Source: Fallopia convolvulus
Taxonomy: Eukaryota; Streptophyta; Magnoliopsida; Caryophyllales; Polygonaceae
NCBI GenBank assembly: GCA_964016875.1
Contig: OZ024718.1
Coordinates: 191,001-255,000 of the forward strand
Length of the DNA: 64,000 nucleotides
Direction: 5' to 3'
A program made the position numbers and the translations under genes. Below are positions 45,801-56,844 of the stretch, in pieces. The notes beneath the pieces were generated by a model. It was not told the DNA's origin. It did not search any database and saw nothing but the letters and a program-made list of their open reading frames with translations. How positions within the stretch are numbered: position 1 is the first letter of the stretch; each line of letters starts with the position of its first letter.

Positions 45801-47103
45801 AGATGAATACAAGCTTCGAAAGTGTTCTCAGAGTCTCCAAGTCTTCCAAAATGTTACTTTGTTTATTTGTGACAAGAAGCAAGTATAAAGCTTCCATCGG
45901 CTGGTAAACATATCGCACATTTTCAGTCTCAACATAAGTATGCTGCTTTCCTATTCCAACCAACTTAGGGAAAGCTGCCAGAAGTCCCTCAATCCTTATC
46001 CGAGTCATGTTGTCTACAAACTGTCTTGAGACAAGTGCTGCAGAAATATAACACAAAATAAATCAAAAGTAAAAAACCTCAATTTGAATCTGGATAGTAT
46101 CAAAAGACAAACTTGAAAGGAATTAGCAATTTTTTTCTGAAACCAGGAAGTATTTTTCCCCAGAAAACCATCACTAAAGATACCAATATAATTATACCTA
46201 GTATGATGCAAACTAGGAGCGGAACAAGAAATGGAAACCAGATAATGCAAATCCGACAAAATATAGAAATAATCCTAAATCCACCATAGCATCTGGAAAT
46301 ATTTGTATGCAGCGTGAGAAAATATGCACAAAACAACTCCTTTTTGGTCTTTAAAACTTTTAATGTATGGATGGAGATCACACACTTTAATAAGAGAAAT
46401 GAAACATTAGACTTCTCAATAATGTTTGTTTCATAAAGGGTTGAGCCTGCAAATTCACAATTTTCCATGAATTTGTGGCATGCAAAGGAGAAATGAAACA
46501 TTTAAACTTAATAACAGCTGAATTAAACCATTAACAATAATATCACAAAAGAAAGAAGAGAAAGTCAAAGAATCCAAGGGTGAAAAAGAAGAGAAATGAA
46601 ACATTTAAACATATACAAGACAATTATCTACACATTCAGTCATATAATGGAAAAAAGCTAGAGCAAAAGGCTTGGATAACCAGAATGATTCATAAAAAAC
46701 AAAGTTGAAATTATACAAGAGTTAATATATATACATAAATGAAGAGATAGAGAGAAGAGAGAAGATACCTTTTCCAGATTTACTGATTATGGATGCTGCA
46801 AGGACAACCTACATCAGATAACAAAGAACATGGCCAGTGAATACCTTAGAAGCTTTACAAAGAGCAATTCATCTATACAATTCATCTATAATTATGTGTT
46901 TTTGGTCATGCATCTAGACAATTCATCTATAATTAATTTCTTCAACACAATTATATGCAGTCACCCTGCTCCCTAAATGAGATTCTTGCTACAACTGTTC
47001 CTAATTAGTTTAAGCTATATTGAATAAGAGCACTGAATTAGATAGAGAGGAGTAAAAAGAACAGGCAGCAGTATACAGGTTTAAACCATAGGACACTCAC
47101 CAT
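42807..47103 (-). CDS. Coatomer subunit delta (delta-COP), 526 aa
   Basis: Eleven coding exons (47101-47103 with only the ATG; 46769-46808; 45811-46037; 45458-45700; 45207-45369; 44366-44673; 43798-43990; 43546-43699; 43395-43457; 43220-43316; 42807-42896) join in frame to 526 residues, close to the usual plant length. The N-terminus [20 protein letters not shown]...RIRIEGLLAAFPKLVG is the longin domain; YCEMESHEEKLHKLVIQSKI begins the linker helix, then a Gly/Ser/Phe-rich linker, and from about residue 285 the mu-homology domain (VTLVVEEKLNVTLKRDGGVS to the C-terminal KGGAPPKYAQR). Delta-COP forms the F-subcomplex of the COPI coat for Golgi-to-ER and intra-Golgi transport. Upstream non-coding exons are likely because an AG acceptor precedes the ATG exon. 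Confidence 0.95.
43003..43170. repeat. Possible decayed Stowaway-type MITE in a delta-COP intron
   Basis: The left edge TACTCCCTCAATTCACTAAA resembles Stowaway TIRs (CTCCCTCCGT..), and the right edge rc TTACTACCTATGTTCAGAA is a poor inverted partner. It lies in the intron between the last two exons. Confidence 0.35.
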
Positions 47104-48139
47104 CTTGGTAACAAAATAGTCGACAATATGCCTGTGAATATCACAAACAAATAATTAGAATCCGAGAAAATTCAGCTTCGAATGAAATGAACAATTAGAA
47201 AGTTAAATGACGAAGACCAAACTTAACAGAAAACTAAGAACATTTCTTAAGATTCCAGTACAAGGTAGTGAACATTTCTTAAGATTGCTCAAGCACACAA
47301 CGTCAACTCCCAATATCAAATAACACAGATACCGAGTAAACTACAGCCTCCCATTAAGCAGAGACATATACATCAAGGCAAAAATTGGGTATTTGGGTTA
47401 TGGGACAGGAAGGAAAAAAGAAGGGAGGGAATATTGGAAATATTCTTAAATTAATCATAACAACAATTGAACATAAAAACAGTACATATAGATCAAAATG
47501 CCGACTAAGCAAATACAAAATCAAGAGCTATGGACGCCTGCCATCAGCAATTCAGCTTCCCAACTTTTCCCCCATCTAACCAGTGGGTTTTTACTCATAC
47601 TATCCCATGGTTGAAAACTAGTATTCGTCTCTGAGCCAATGATAGAGCATAAAACTCATCCTATTCCAATCTAATCCACCCTGATCTAGCGAAACCACAC
47701 TCCCTGGCCAGATTATAGTATCGGATATAAAACCAATAATTCCTCTCAACGCAACTATTTAACATTTCAAGTTAAAAAGATCCAGAACCCTATTACTCAG
47801 AACAAAGAAGCCTGATCTGAAATTACATTACCAAAAAAACACGACAAGAGAGAGGTGAATCGATCGCCTTAGATCTACGAAAACAAAAGTGGAATGAGAA
47901 TACGCAAATTCTAAAATGAGAATAGAGACTTACAATCTTCAATCTTGAGATCAAGCTTCCGAACAAATGAATCTCAACAGCAACGGGTTGTGGGGGGAGG
48001 GGAGGGGAGAGGAGAGCGATATAGATCTATGCGCTTGATAGAGAATGGAGGTTTGGGTAGTACTTGTAAATAATCTTTTCAAACAATAGTACTCCGTATT
48101 CAATATTCCGTATTAATTTTGTTTATACATCTATGTTTA
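47104..48139. promoter_or_regulatory. delta-COP 5' UTR, intron and promoter
   Basis: Immediately upstream of the ATG exon there is leader and a likely 5' UTR intron. GCTTCCGAACAAATGAATCTCAACAG (about 47956-47980) with a G-rich stretch near 47988-48010 probably marks the first non-coding exon and promoter. No other gene. Confidence 0.4.
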
Positions 48140-48524
48140 TGTTATGAAAAGATTTATGAAAGTAAGATCACTTTAATTTTTGGGAAAACATTTAAACAAA
48201 TTTTATGAGGACTTTTAGATCATTAGAAGAGAGGGAGGGAGAGTAAGAACTTTAGAGAGTGTATTTCTTACTCTACTTTGGTGCAAGTTTTACAATGGAG
48301 GATGGTCATATTTATAAGCCAAAGGTGGGGTTAAACTTAGGTGAATCTCCATGATTTATGCATGGAAATAAGGAGGTGAAGAAGGTGAATAATTCACCTT
48401 GTACAAGTTACCTCCAATCATACACTATACAATATTACATGTTAAATCATCTATGTATACAAGTAATAGGTGAAAAACTAAGGGTAACTTGTAGCATTGC
48501 ATGTGTATACATGTATTCATAACA
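48140..48524 (-). repeat. 3' LTR of the Copia element
   Basis: Starts TGTTATG and ends CATAACA; same length as its partner with eight transitions. As the element lies on the minus strand this left copy is the 3' LTR. Confidence 0.96.
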
Positions 48525-48570
48525 CTCCCCCTTGAATATTCACCTTCTTTGATGTTGTGGGATATGCGTA

Positions 48571-48747
48571 GACGTTGCCTCATTAAAAACCTTGTCAGGA
48601 AAAATCCAGTGGGATAAAAACCTGAACGAAGGAAAAAAAGAGTGCAACCATTGATCCCATTTGTACGCCTTGATGCTGCCTCATTAAAAACCTTGTCAAG
48701 CAAAACCCAGTGGGATAAAAACTTGATCGAAGGGAAAAAGAGTGCAG
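48571..48747 (-). repeat. Tandem duplication in the Copia 3' non-coding region
   Basis: The block GCCTCATTAAAAACCTTGTC..CCAGTGGGATAAAAAC..GAAGG..AAAGAGTGCA occurs twice with a 101-bp period (starting 48577 and 48678) between the pol stop and the 3' LTR. From memory this motif is widespread next to plant Copia 3' ends; its role is unknown. Confidence 0.85.
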
Positions 48748-48770
48748 CGCGTATGATACTCCCCCAGACT

Positions 48771-51700
48771 TCAACATATGTCTCGAAGTCTGCACATTCC
48801 AATTCTGCATACCAGTTCTCCAAATTTCTTGGGGATTAAAGACTTTGTGAACAAGTCAGCCAAGTTGTCATTTGACCGAATTTGTTGGATGTCCACTTCA
48901 CCAGGTTCTTCCAATTCACGAGTGGAGAAGAATTTTGGAGATATGTGCTTTGTGCGGTCTCCTTTGATGTAGCCCTTCTTCATCTGAGCAACGCATGCTG
49001 AGTTGTCCTCATATAATATTGTTGGATCATCGGTGATTGGCTTCATTCCACTTTCTTTCTGGATGAATTGAATCATTGCTCGAAGGGACACGCATTCTCT
49101 TCCTGCCTCATATAAAGCAATTAATTCTGCTTGGTTTGATGATGTGGCAGTCACAGTCTGTTTTGTTGATCTCCAAGAGATGGCAGTGCCTCCATATGTG
49201 AACACATAGCCATTTTGCGATTTGGCTTTGTGTGGGTCAGACAAGTACCCTGCATCTGCATATCCAGTTAAGGTCGCATCCCTTTGATTACGATAATACA
49301 ACCCAAGATCATGTGTTCCTCGGAGATAGCGGAATATATGTTTGATCCCGTTCCAATGTCTCCTTGTGGGTGCATTGCTATACTTGGACAACAAATTTAC
49401 TGCAAAAGCAATATCTGGCCTCGTATTTTTAGTTAAGTACATTAAAGCGCCAATTGCACTTAAATATGGTACCTCAGGACCAAGAACCTCTTCGTCCTCT
49501 TCTCGGGGACGAAATTGATCCTTTTCTACATTGAGGGATCGAACTTCCATTGGAGAGCTCAAAGGGTGTGCTTTGTCCATGTAAAATCTTTTAAAAACTT
49601 TCTCAGTGTAATTAGACTGATGGATAAAGATTCCATCCCTTAAGTGCTCAATTTGTAAGCCAAGACAAAGCTTCGTTTGTCCGAGATCTTTCATCAAATA
49701 TTTCGCAGTATCTTGAAGCTCATTTGGAGTTCCGACGATGTTTAAATCGTCAACATAAACTGCGATAATAGTGAATCCCTTTTCGGATCGCTTGATGAAA
49801 ACACATGGACAAACGGTGTCGTTCTTGTATCCCTCTTTCATGAGGTATTCACTGAGGCGATTGTACCACATTCGTCCAGATTGTTTTAGCCCATACAATG
49901 ACCTCCTCAATTTTATGGAAAATATTTCTCGAGGTCCACAATTATTGGCCTCAGGCAGCTTGAGTCCTTCGGGGACTCTCATGTAGATGTCTGTATCAAG
50001 TGATCCATATAAATATGCGGTCACGACATCCATGAGGCGCATTTGTAACCTTTCAAAGACAGTCATGCCAATTAGGAATCTCAATGTAGTTGCATCAACT
50101 ACCGGAGAGTATGTTTCTTCATAATCAATTCCATGGATCTGAGAAAAACCTTGTGCTACAAGCCTTGCTTTATACCTTACAATTTCGTTTTTCTCATTTC
50201 TTTTACGTACAAAGACCCATTTATAGCCGACTGGTTTCACACCATTTGGTGTATGAACTACTGGTCCAAAGACCTCTCGCTTTTCAAGCGATTTTAGTTC
50301 TGCCTGAATAGCCTCTTTCCATTTTGGCCAATCATTTCTTCGTCGACATTCATCGACCGATTTTGGCTCAAAATCATCATCTTCAATTACAATATTACTA
50401 GCCACTGAGTAGGCAAATACATCATCGACAATTACATCTTTTCGATTCCATTGCGTGCCTGTTGACACATAGTTTATGGAAATCTCAAAGTTGTCGATAT
50501 CATCCTCTGTTGAGGTATTCTCATTTTCAATATCTTTGCCTTTACCATCATTCTCATGATCCATTGTGGCTTCTCCTGCTATACCCTTTTGGCTTCTTGC
50601 CTTTCTCGGTTTCAAATCTTTTGAGCCTAATGGTCTACCACGCTTTCGGTGTGTTGTAGACTCGCTTGCGATGGATGCATCTGGCAATCCATTGGGTATT
50701 TCAATTCTTGTTGGAGCATTTGCTGCAGGTATATGTGATTTAGTTACCTTCTGTGTATCAGTAAATGCATATGGTAACTGATTTGCTACATTTTGCAAAT
50801 AAATGATCCGTTGTACTTCTTGTTCACACATTTTTGTTTTTGGATCAAGATGGGATAATGCAGTTGCATTCCATGTGATTTCTTTCACATGTGGGTCCCC
50901 ATTTTTCTTTTCTCCCCCTAAGGCTGGGAATGTATTTTCATCAAAATGGCAATCAACAAATCTAGCTGTAAATAAATCACCAGTTGTTGGTTCAAGATAT
51001 TTGATTATCGAGGGAGACTCAAAACCAACATAAATTCCCAATCTCCTTTGGGGTCCCATCTTTGTGCGCTGAGGTGGAGCAATAGGGACATAAACCGCAC
51101 ATCCAAATATTTTTAGATGTGAAATATTTGGCTCCTTACCGGACACAAGTTGCATAGGGGAATGTTCATGGTTTGCACTTGGCCTTAATCGAATTAAGGT
51201 TGCTGCATGTAATATTACATGTCCCCATGCCGATGGTGGTAATTTTGATTTCATCAATAATGGTCTGGCAATTAATTGCAATCGCTTTATCAATGATTCA
51301 GCAAGACCATTTTGTGTGTGAACATGAGCCACTGGATGCTCTATATCAAGCCCAATTGACATACAATAGTCATTGAATGTTTGAGATGTAAATTCTCCTG
51401 CATTATCGAGCCGGATTTTCTTTATTGTATAATCCGGAAATTGGGCCCTCAATCGGATTATTTGGGCAAGGAGTTTAGCAAATGCAACATTTCTTGTTGA
51501 TAGTAGGCTTACATGTGACCAACGTGTAGATGCATCAATTAGCACCATAAAGTATCGGAATGGTCCACATGGTGGAGCAATTGGCCCACATATATCTCCT
51601 TGGATTCTTTCTAAGAATGCAGGATTTTCACTTGCAATCTTGTTTTTAGAAGGCCTGATAATTAGCTTTCCAAGTGATCAAGCAGTGCAATTAAAATCAC

Positions 51701-52277
51701 TGGACGGAAGAACCTTAATGTTCTTTAATGTATGTCCAAGTGAGCTCTTTATGATTTTGTGCATCATTACTGCCCCTGGATGACCCAATCGATCATGCCA
51801 TAATGTGAATGTAGTTTGGTCATATGACCTTTTGTTAAACATTGCATTGATCTCAAACGGATAAATGTATGTATGATATAATCCGGAGGTTTGCGTTGGC
51901 ATCCTTTCGAGAATCTGTTTATGGCCAGATTCATGTTTTATGATGCACAAGTATTCTTTCCCATTTTCATTCATGATTTCCATATGAAACCCATTCAGAC
52001 GCACATCTTTAAAGCTTAGCAAATTTCTTCGAGATTTACTCGAATATAGTGCGTCATTTATTACTAGCTTTGTTCCCTTTGGGAGTAGAATGACAGCTCT
52101 TCCAGAGCCTTCGATGAGTTTTGACACACCGGATATTGTAGTGACATTGCCTTCAAAGGCTCTTAATTGAGTAAAGTGTTCTTTACTCCTCAAGATGGTG
52201 TGTGTTGTCGCACTGTCCAAAAGACATTGCTCCTTCCCATCGGGTTTCACTTTAGGTAAGTCCATGTTTTCTATCAA
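48771..52277 (-). pseudogene. Copia pol (protease to RNase H) with one nonsense codon
   Basis: The frame from 52277 contains protease residues CLLDSATTHTILR, then the GAG-pre-integrase zinc region (LWHDRLGHPGAVMMHKI...FNCTA). At 51676-51678 a TGA stands where the second Cys of the HHCC finger is expected (CTA*SLGKLI). The frame continues as the integrase core (VLIDASTRWSH; RLDNAGEFTSQ; NGLAESLIKRLQ, the DDE residues), reverse transcriptase (YKWVFVRKRNEKNEIVRYKA; DVVTAYLYGSLD; IAVYVDDLNIVG with YVDD box) and RNase H (ADAGYLSDPHKAKSQNGYVF; LYEDNSACVAQMKKGYI) to the stop at 48771. Apart from the nonsense codon all catalytic motifs look intact. Confidence 0.93.
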
Positions 52278-52469
52278 TATAAAGAAAAAGGAGAATTAAG
52301 GCATTAATAAAAGCTTCATATATTATACAAGGATAAACATATTATACAAGTTCTATTATACAAAGTCCTACGAGAGAGAAGTTAAAACATGAGATATAAA
52401 AAATACATTGCAAATATTATACAATAACATGGGAGATAGTAGAGATATTTAGGGGCTTGTGCTTTTCAT

Positions 52470-53534
52470 TTAAGCCCCTAAGGCATAGCCATCATCATTC
52501 TCAAAGTTAAGGAAGTCATTGACATCCAGACTAGTCACAGGTGACCTATCCACATTTTTGTTATCGATGTAGTTGGTCTCGGTAGCCTTTTCTTTATTCT
52601 TTTCAGCTTGGTACAGCTTCACTAGGTGTGGAGCTGTGCGGCATACCTTTGACCAGTGACCAGTCACGCCACATCTGTAGCATGCTGATTTGGATTTCTG
52701 GGAGGATCATGATGGACCCGTCTGGACCTGTTGCTTCACACCTCCTTTGTAGCCTTGGTTCTCACGGTGATTATCGTGGCTTTTGTTGTAGACTCGGCCA
52801 CGTCCATGGCCACCACGACCACCACGACCACCACGACTCCCATAGTTACCACGACCTCGTCCACGCCCATTGTTACGGCGTGATTGCTGCCCACGTTCAT
52901 TGTCGTTCCTATCATGGAATGCTTTGTTCATAGCATTTGCTTCTGGGGCAGCTGTTGAGCCAGTAGGCCTTAGATTGTGGTTTTTCATTAGGAGCTCATT
53001 ATTCTTTTCAACAACCAACAATACTTTCAACAAGTCAGAATATCTTTTGAAATTTCTTAATCTATATTGTTGTTGCAATAATATGTTTGAAGCATGCATA
53101 GTGGAGAAAGTTTTCTCCAACATCTCTTCCTGAGTGATCATTTTACCACATAGTCTCAATTGAGAAGTGATCCTGTGGATAGCACTGTTGTACTCAGTGA
53201 TGGACTTAAAGTCCTGGAACCTTATAGTGTTCCACTCATGTGTTACTTGTGGGAGCAAAACTTCATTTTGATGAGCATAGCGCTCATTCAGGCTCTCCCA
53301 CAATTCTATAGGATCCTCCACAAATAAGTACTCAGTTTTGAGACTCTCATGAATGTGGTGGCGGAGGAACACAATGGCTTTCGCCTTTTCCTGTGGGGTG
53401 GCATTATTGTTTGCCACAATTGTTTCCTCAAGGCCATTTGCCTTGAGGTGAGCCATGGCATCTACCCTCCATTCGAGGTATTTCTGGCCCGATAGGTCAA
53501 GGATGTCAAACTCCCTCTTAGCGATGTTTGCCAT
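52470..53534 (-). pseudogene. Copia gag with an in-frame stop
   Basis: From ATG 53534 the Gag starts MANIAKREFDILDLSGQKYL and has the UBN2 domain (YLEWRVDAMAHLKANGLEET; LWESLNERYAHQNEVLLPQV; RLRNFKRYSDLLKVLLVVEK), then an Arg/Gly-rich RNA-binding stretch. A TGA at 52707-52709 interrupts it just before the CCHC zinc knuckle (CYRCGVTGHWSKVC). The same frame resumes and stops at 52470. It forms the virus-like particle in active relatives. Gag and pol are in the same frame, separated by stops around 52470 and 52457. Confidence 0.9.
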
Positions 53535-53813
53535 TAGTTGCTACATATAAAGATATGCAAATTAAAGGTTAACATAATCAATAATATAATGCATGAGTCG
53601 TGTCTAAGACGATTGAAGGACATTTCATATCAAATAATAAATATATGCATGTAGATGATATATTCGGAATGCATAAAGAAAGATTGCGTGAGTCAGAGAA
53701 GTAATCAATATAGATATAGGCATAGACAATAACGTAAGACAAAAGTAAGAGATCATATGAAATGAAAGAAAATTATATAGCGGGAATTTTAAAGTTTTAA
53801 AGTCCTTAGAGTT

Positions 53814-53880
53814 CGAGGTCCTTTAAGTCCAAAGTCCGAGGTCCTTTAAGTCCAAAGTCCGAAGTCCTTAAAGTCCGATT
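53814..53880. repeat. 23-bp tandem repeat in the Copia leader
   Basis: The unit CGAGGTCCTTTAAGTCCAAA plus GTC starts at 53814, 53837 and, degenerate, 53860. Confidence 0.85.
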
Positions 53881-53977
53881 CCCTTCATCCCCCTTTTCAC
53901 TTTTTCACTTCCGACCTTATCTCCTTCCTCCACTTACATATTCGACCACCTTTACCAAATTTTTTTCGACATTCTCC

Positions 53978-54124
53978 ATGGCCGACGACGAGATTATGCG
54001 TCGTCTTAGGGCCGGTAATAGAAGATTTATTATTGAGCTTTTCGTTTGCCTTATTCTTATTGTGATTACCAACATCATGCTCTTAATCATTTTGGTTAAA
54101 ACCTACTTCCAATCCAAGTGGTGA
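53978..54124 (+). CDS. 48-aa antisense membrane micro-ORF in the Copia leader
   Basis: On the plus strand, opposite to gag-pol, ATG 53978 (context CTCCATGGCC) opens a 48-codon frame ending TGA 54122-54124. The product starts MADDEIMRRLRAGNRRFIIE, has one strongly hydrophobic span (about residues 19-41: IIELFVCLILIVITNIMLLI) and ends KTYFQSKW: acidic start, Arg-rich stretch, one transmembrane helix, basic tail. About 200 bp upstream is AATTATATAG, then a pyrimidine-rich leader; 36 bp after the stop GAG|GTAAGC looks like a splice donor. This gene-like arrangement is unexpected in a retrotransposon leader. I do not recognise the protein. It could still be chance. Confidence 0.4.
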   Translation: MADDEIMRRLRAGNRRFIIELFVCLILIVITNIMLLIILVKTYFQSKW

Positions 54125-54429
54125 AGTTGAAGATTTTCGAAGGAGAAATCGGTTTAAACTTCAAAAGAGGTAAGCAAATCTAATGTTTTGTTTGTATCTT
54201 GTACATATCCAAAAGCATGATTTATTTTTTGGTAAGAACTCGTTTTAAATCTAGAAAGAAAAACGAGTTTCTGATGTAGAAGATCCCAAATCGGGCAACT
54301 ACAGAGCATACTCCTCAAAACGGTTTTAAGAAATAAACTTCTTGGTTGATTAAGATTAAGAAGAGATAGAGTTTGTACCTTGGTGATTAGAGAAGCTCAA
54401 TTGATAATTAGAGACTCGTGCTGATAACG

Positions 54430-54814
54430 TGTTATGAAAAGATTTATGAAAGCAAGATCACTTTAACTTTTGGGAAAACACTTAAACAAACTTTATGAGG
54501 ACTTTTAGATCATTAGAAGAGAGGGAGGGAGAGTAAGAACTTTAGAGAGTGTATTTCTTACTCTACTTTGGTGCAAGTTTTACAATGGAGGATGGTCATA
54601 TTTATAGGCCAAAGGTGGGATTAAACTTAGGTGAATCTCCATGATTTATGCATGGAAATAAGGAGGTGAAGAAGGTGAATAATTCACTTTGTACAAGTTA
54701 CCTCCAATCATACACTATACAATATTACATGTTAAATCATCTATGTATACAAGCAATAGGTGAAAAACTAAGGGTAACTTGTAGCATTGCATGTGTATAC
54801 ATGTATTCATAACA
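54430..54814 (-). repeat. 5' LTR of the Copia element
   Basis: Same 385 bp as the left LTR. It would drive transcription of gag-pol leftwards. Confidence 0.96.
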
Positions 54815-54819
54815 GTTTA

Positions 54820-56740
54820 TAAATTTTTATAAAAATGCCCCAAATGAATTTTAAATGATTGATTTGTTACAAAAGGTATCCCATTTTAAGCCAAAGTTTA
54901 TTAATTTACTCTACAAAATCCTATTGCTCCGTATATTTTATCACTTTTCCAGTTTCGTATCAACTATAAAACTCATTCTTCAATTTCAATCATTTGCTTT
55001 TTATAATTTTTATTCTTTTTATCTATTTTTTGTATTAAAATTATGATTTTATTTTTATAAAATTACTTCAGTTAGTATATCTTTACAGAGTTTGTTCAAA
55101 TGAAACGAACTCTTACCCCGAAACGAATGCAATTTTCCTAGTTCATACTGCACTTTTTCTAGTTCAGAATGCACTTTTTCGCATTTTCACTTTTCGTACT
55201 TTTTGTAATGCATTTCTTCATATTGCACTTTTTGTATTTTGCAATGCACTTTTGTATGAAAAGTACACTACTAACTAGAAAAAGTACATTCGTTTCACGT
55301 TTGAGGATAAGAGCTAGGTAACATCTTTTAAAAAATGGTGTATTTATATCTAAATACTCGCATGCCTCTATTAGACCCTAGAATTATATTAATGGAATTT
55401 TCGGGTTAGGAGTTAGCTATTCAAAGAGTCTAGTTGTCCGTTTAACTTCTTTTTTTTTTTGATGTAATTATAATATATGTTAATAAAATTCTTTTATTCC
55501 TCCCTATATGAATACAAATCATATTATAAGAAGAAGAAAAAAAAAAAGCTTTGGGCTTTTTGGACGTGGTTGTGGGCTGTGAAGCTGTTATGCGGTGTTC
55601 CATAAAATATCATTTGGGCTTTGAAGTTGTATAAAATGTTCATCATCGTAAGTGAGAAAAATATGAGAAATGATATCGGAGATAGATTCAAGATACGAGA
55701 ACGAATGAGACACATCACATCCCCTCCTCAACTTAAATTTGCGAGTAGACTGACAAACTAAACCAAAGGCTTGATCAATATATTGCTTCTTGCACTTGTA
55801 AAATGATCTAGTCAAACTTGACCAAAAAAAATAAATGATCTAGTCAAATTAATGTGCATATCTTGGTCTCTTCGAGATATCCATGACTTTGTACACACGA
55901 TCAAATTTTAGTCCTATGATAATCCGAGCAATCAATAATTGATAGGAATCCTCCGAATACTCAGAGGCCCAAATGGTCGTTAAAATTTATTAAATTTGAA
56001 AACTTTGGTTCGTGCTATCTATTCCACGCACAGAAAAATAAAATTCAAATGAGCTTCGTTTGAATTATAAAAGTGATAGGGGTCACATATTCGAAGGAGT
56101 GGGACAAAGATATAAATGCAGGTTGAGGACCCATAAACTTCTAACATGCAAGTCCAATATTGCAATAGTAAGTTAGAAACAAAATATTTTTTCAAACATA
56201 TCAAATTATCAATTGTCAAGTTATAAGGCCCTTGTTTTTTTGGAGCAAGCAACGTATGTACCTTCACGGTGCATTCCTACGATGCCTAATAAACAGTACG
56301 AAAATCGGTTTTTTCGACCAAAAAATAAAAAGTAAGAAAAAAACACGATAGGAGATTTAACCTATGCCCTCAGAAAAACCGTTTAATTATTGCTCATGAT
56401 CCTTTAATTTCAACGAGGACCCATAACACCATGAAGATTCAAAGCCATTCGAACAAAAAAAAAATCAAACCCATGAATCAATAGACAAAGGCTTGTCCAT
56501 TTTCCACACAAACTAATCACCCCTTAATTAATGAGCTCGATCAATTTGAACGTATTGAACCAAAGCAATTGAAGGGACGTACATTAGCAATTGGGAACGT
56601 AGGCTAGAACGTCAAAGGAGAAGGGTAGCCACTTTCAACTTGCAAGTGTCTTGAGCTGGCCCATCTTATCCCAGACGTACAAGTCTATTCGAAACCAACA
56701 AACTTTTCAAGCTCAATGTAAAAATGGCGTCTACACACGT
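54820..56740. other. Spacer between Copia element and LRR gene
   Basis: AT-rich. It contains a cluster of AATGCACTTTT words (55135-55260), a stretch at about 56030-56190 that is repeated at 59805-59905, and poly(T/A) runs. No gene found. Confidence 0.45.
55100..55315. mobile_element. MITE-like element with AATGCACTTTT subterminal repeats
   Basis: Left edge CTCTTACCCCGAAACGAATG and the reverse complement of the right edge CTCTTATCC..GTGAAACGAATG are imperfect inverted repeats around several AATGCACTTTT words. The segment looks like a non-autonomous DNA transposon related to that at 9265-9600. Ends and target duplication not resolved. Confidence 0.45.
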
Positions 56741-56755
56741 ACTATATATAAAGGG
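56741..56755 (+). promoter_or_regulatory. TATA box of the LRR receptor-like gene
   Basis: TACTATATATAAAGG lies about 95 bp before the ATG on the same strand. Confidence 0.6.
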
Positions 56756-56844
56756 CAAAATATCACCTTAATTACCAAATATCATATATGCAAACAATCT
56801 CAACCACACCTACTAGCTAGCTAAGACCCTACTACAACAAAGCC

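Larger units (their letters stand above)
53535..54429 (-). other. Long Copia leader (895 nt)
   Basis: Untranslated leader between the 5' LTR and gag. It contains the primer site at the LTR border, a 23-bp tandem repeat (53814-53880) and, on the opposite strand, a small membrane-protein ORF (53978-54124). Confidence 0.7.
48140..54814 (-). mobile_element. Full-length Copia-type LTR retrotransposon, 6675 bp
   Basis: Two 385-bp LTRs (48140-48524 and 54430-54814) flank gag and pol on the minus strand. The element is bounded by the 5-bp target duplication GTTTA (48135-48139 and 54815-54819). The LTRs differ at eight positions (2.1%), all transitions, so the insertion is fairly recent. Next to the 5' LTR is a primer-site-like CGTTATCAGCACGAG (rc of about 54415-54429); next to the 3' LTR is a polypurine tract AAGGGGGAGTG (rc of 48525-48535). 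Order gag-protease-integrase-RT-RNase H defines Ty1/Copia. Nonsense codons in gag and in the pre-integrase region make this copy defective. Confidence 0.96.

Noticed and set aside
48425..48839. Minus-strand frames after the pol stop as an env-like gene
   Set aside because: They translate the duplicated non-coding motif and LTR sequence and show no membrane or signal features.
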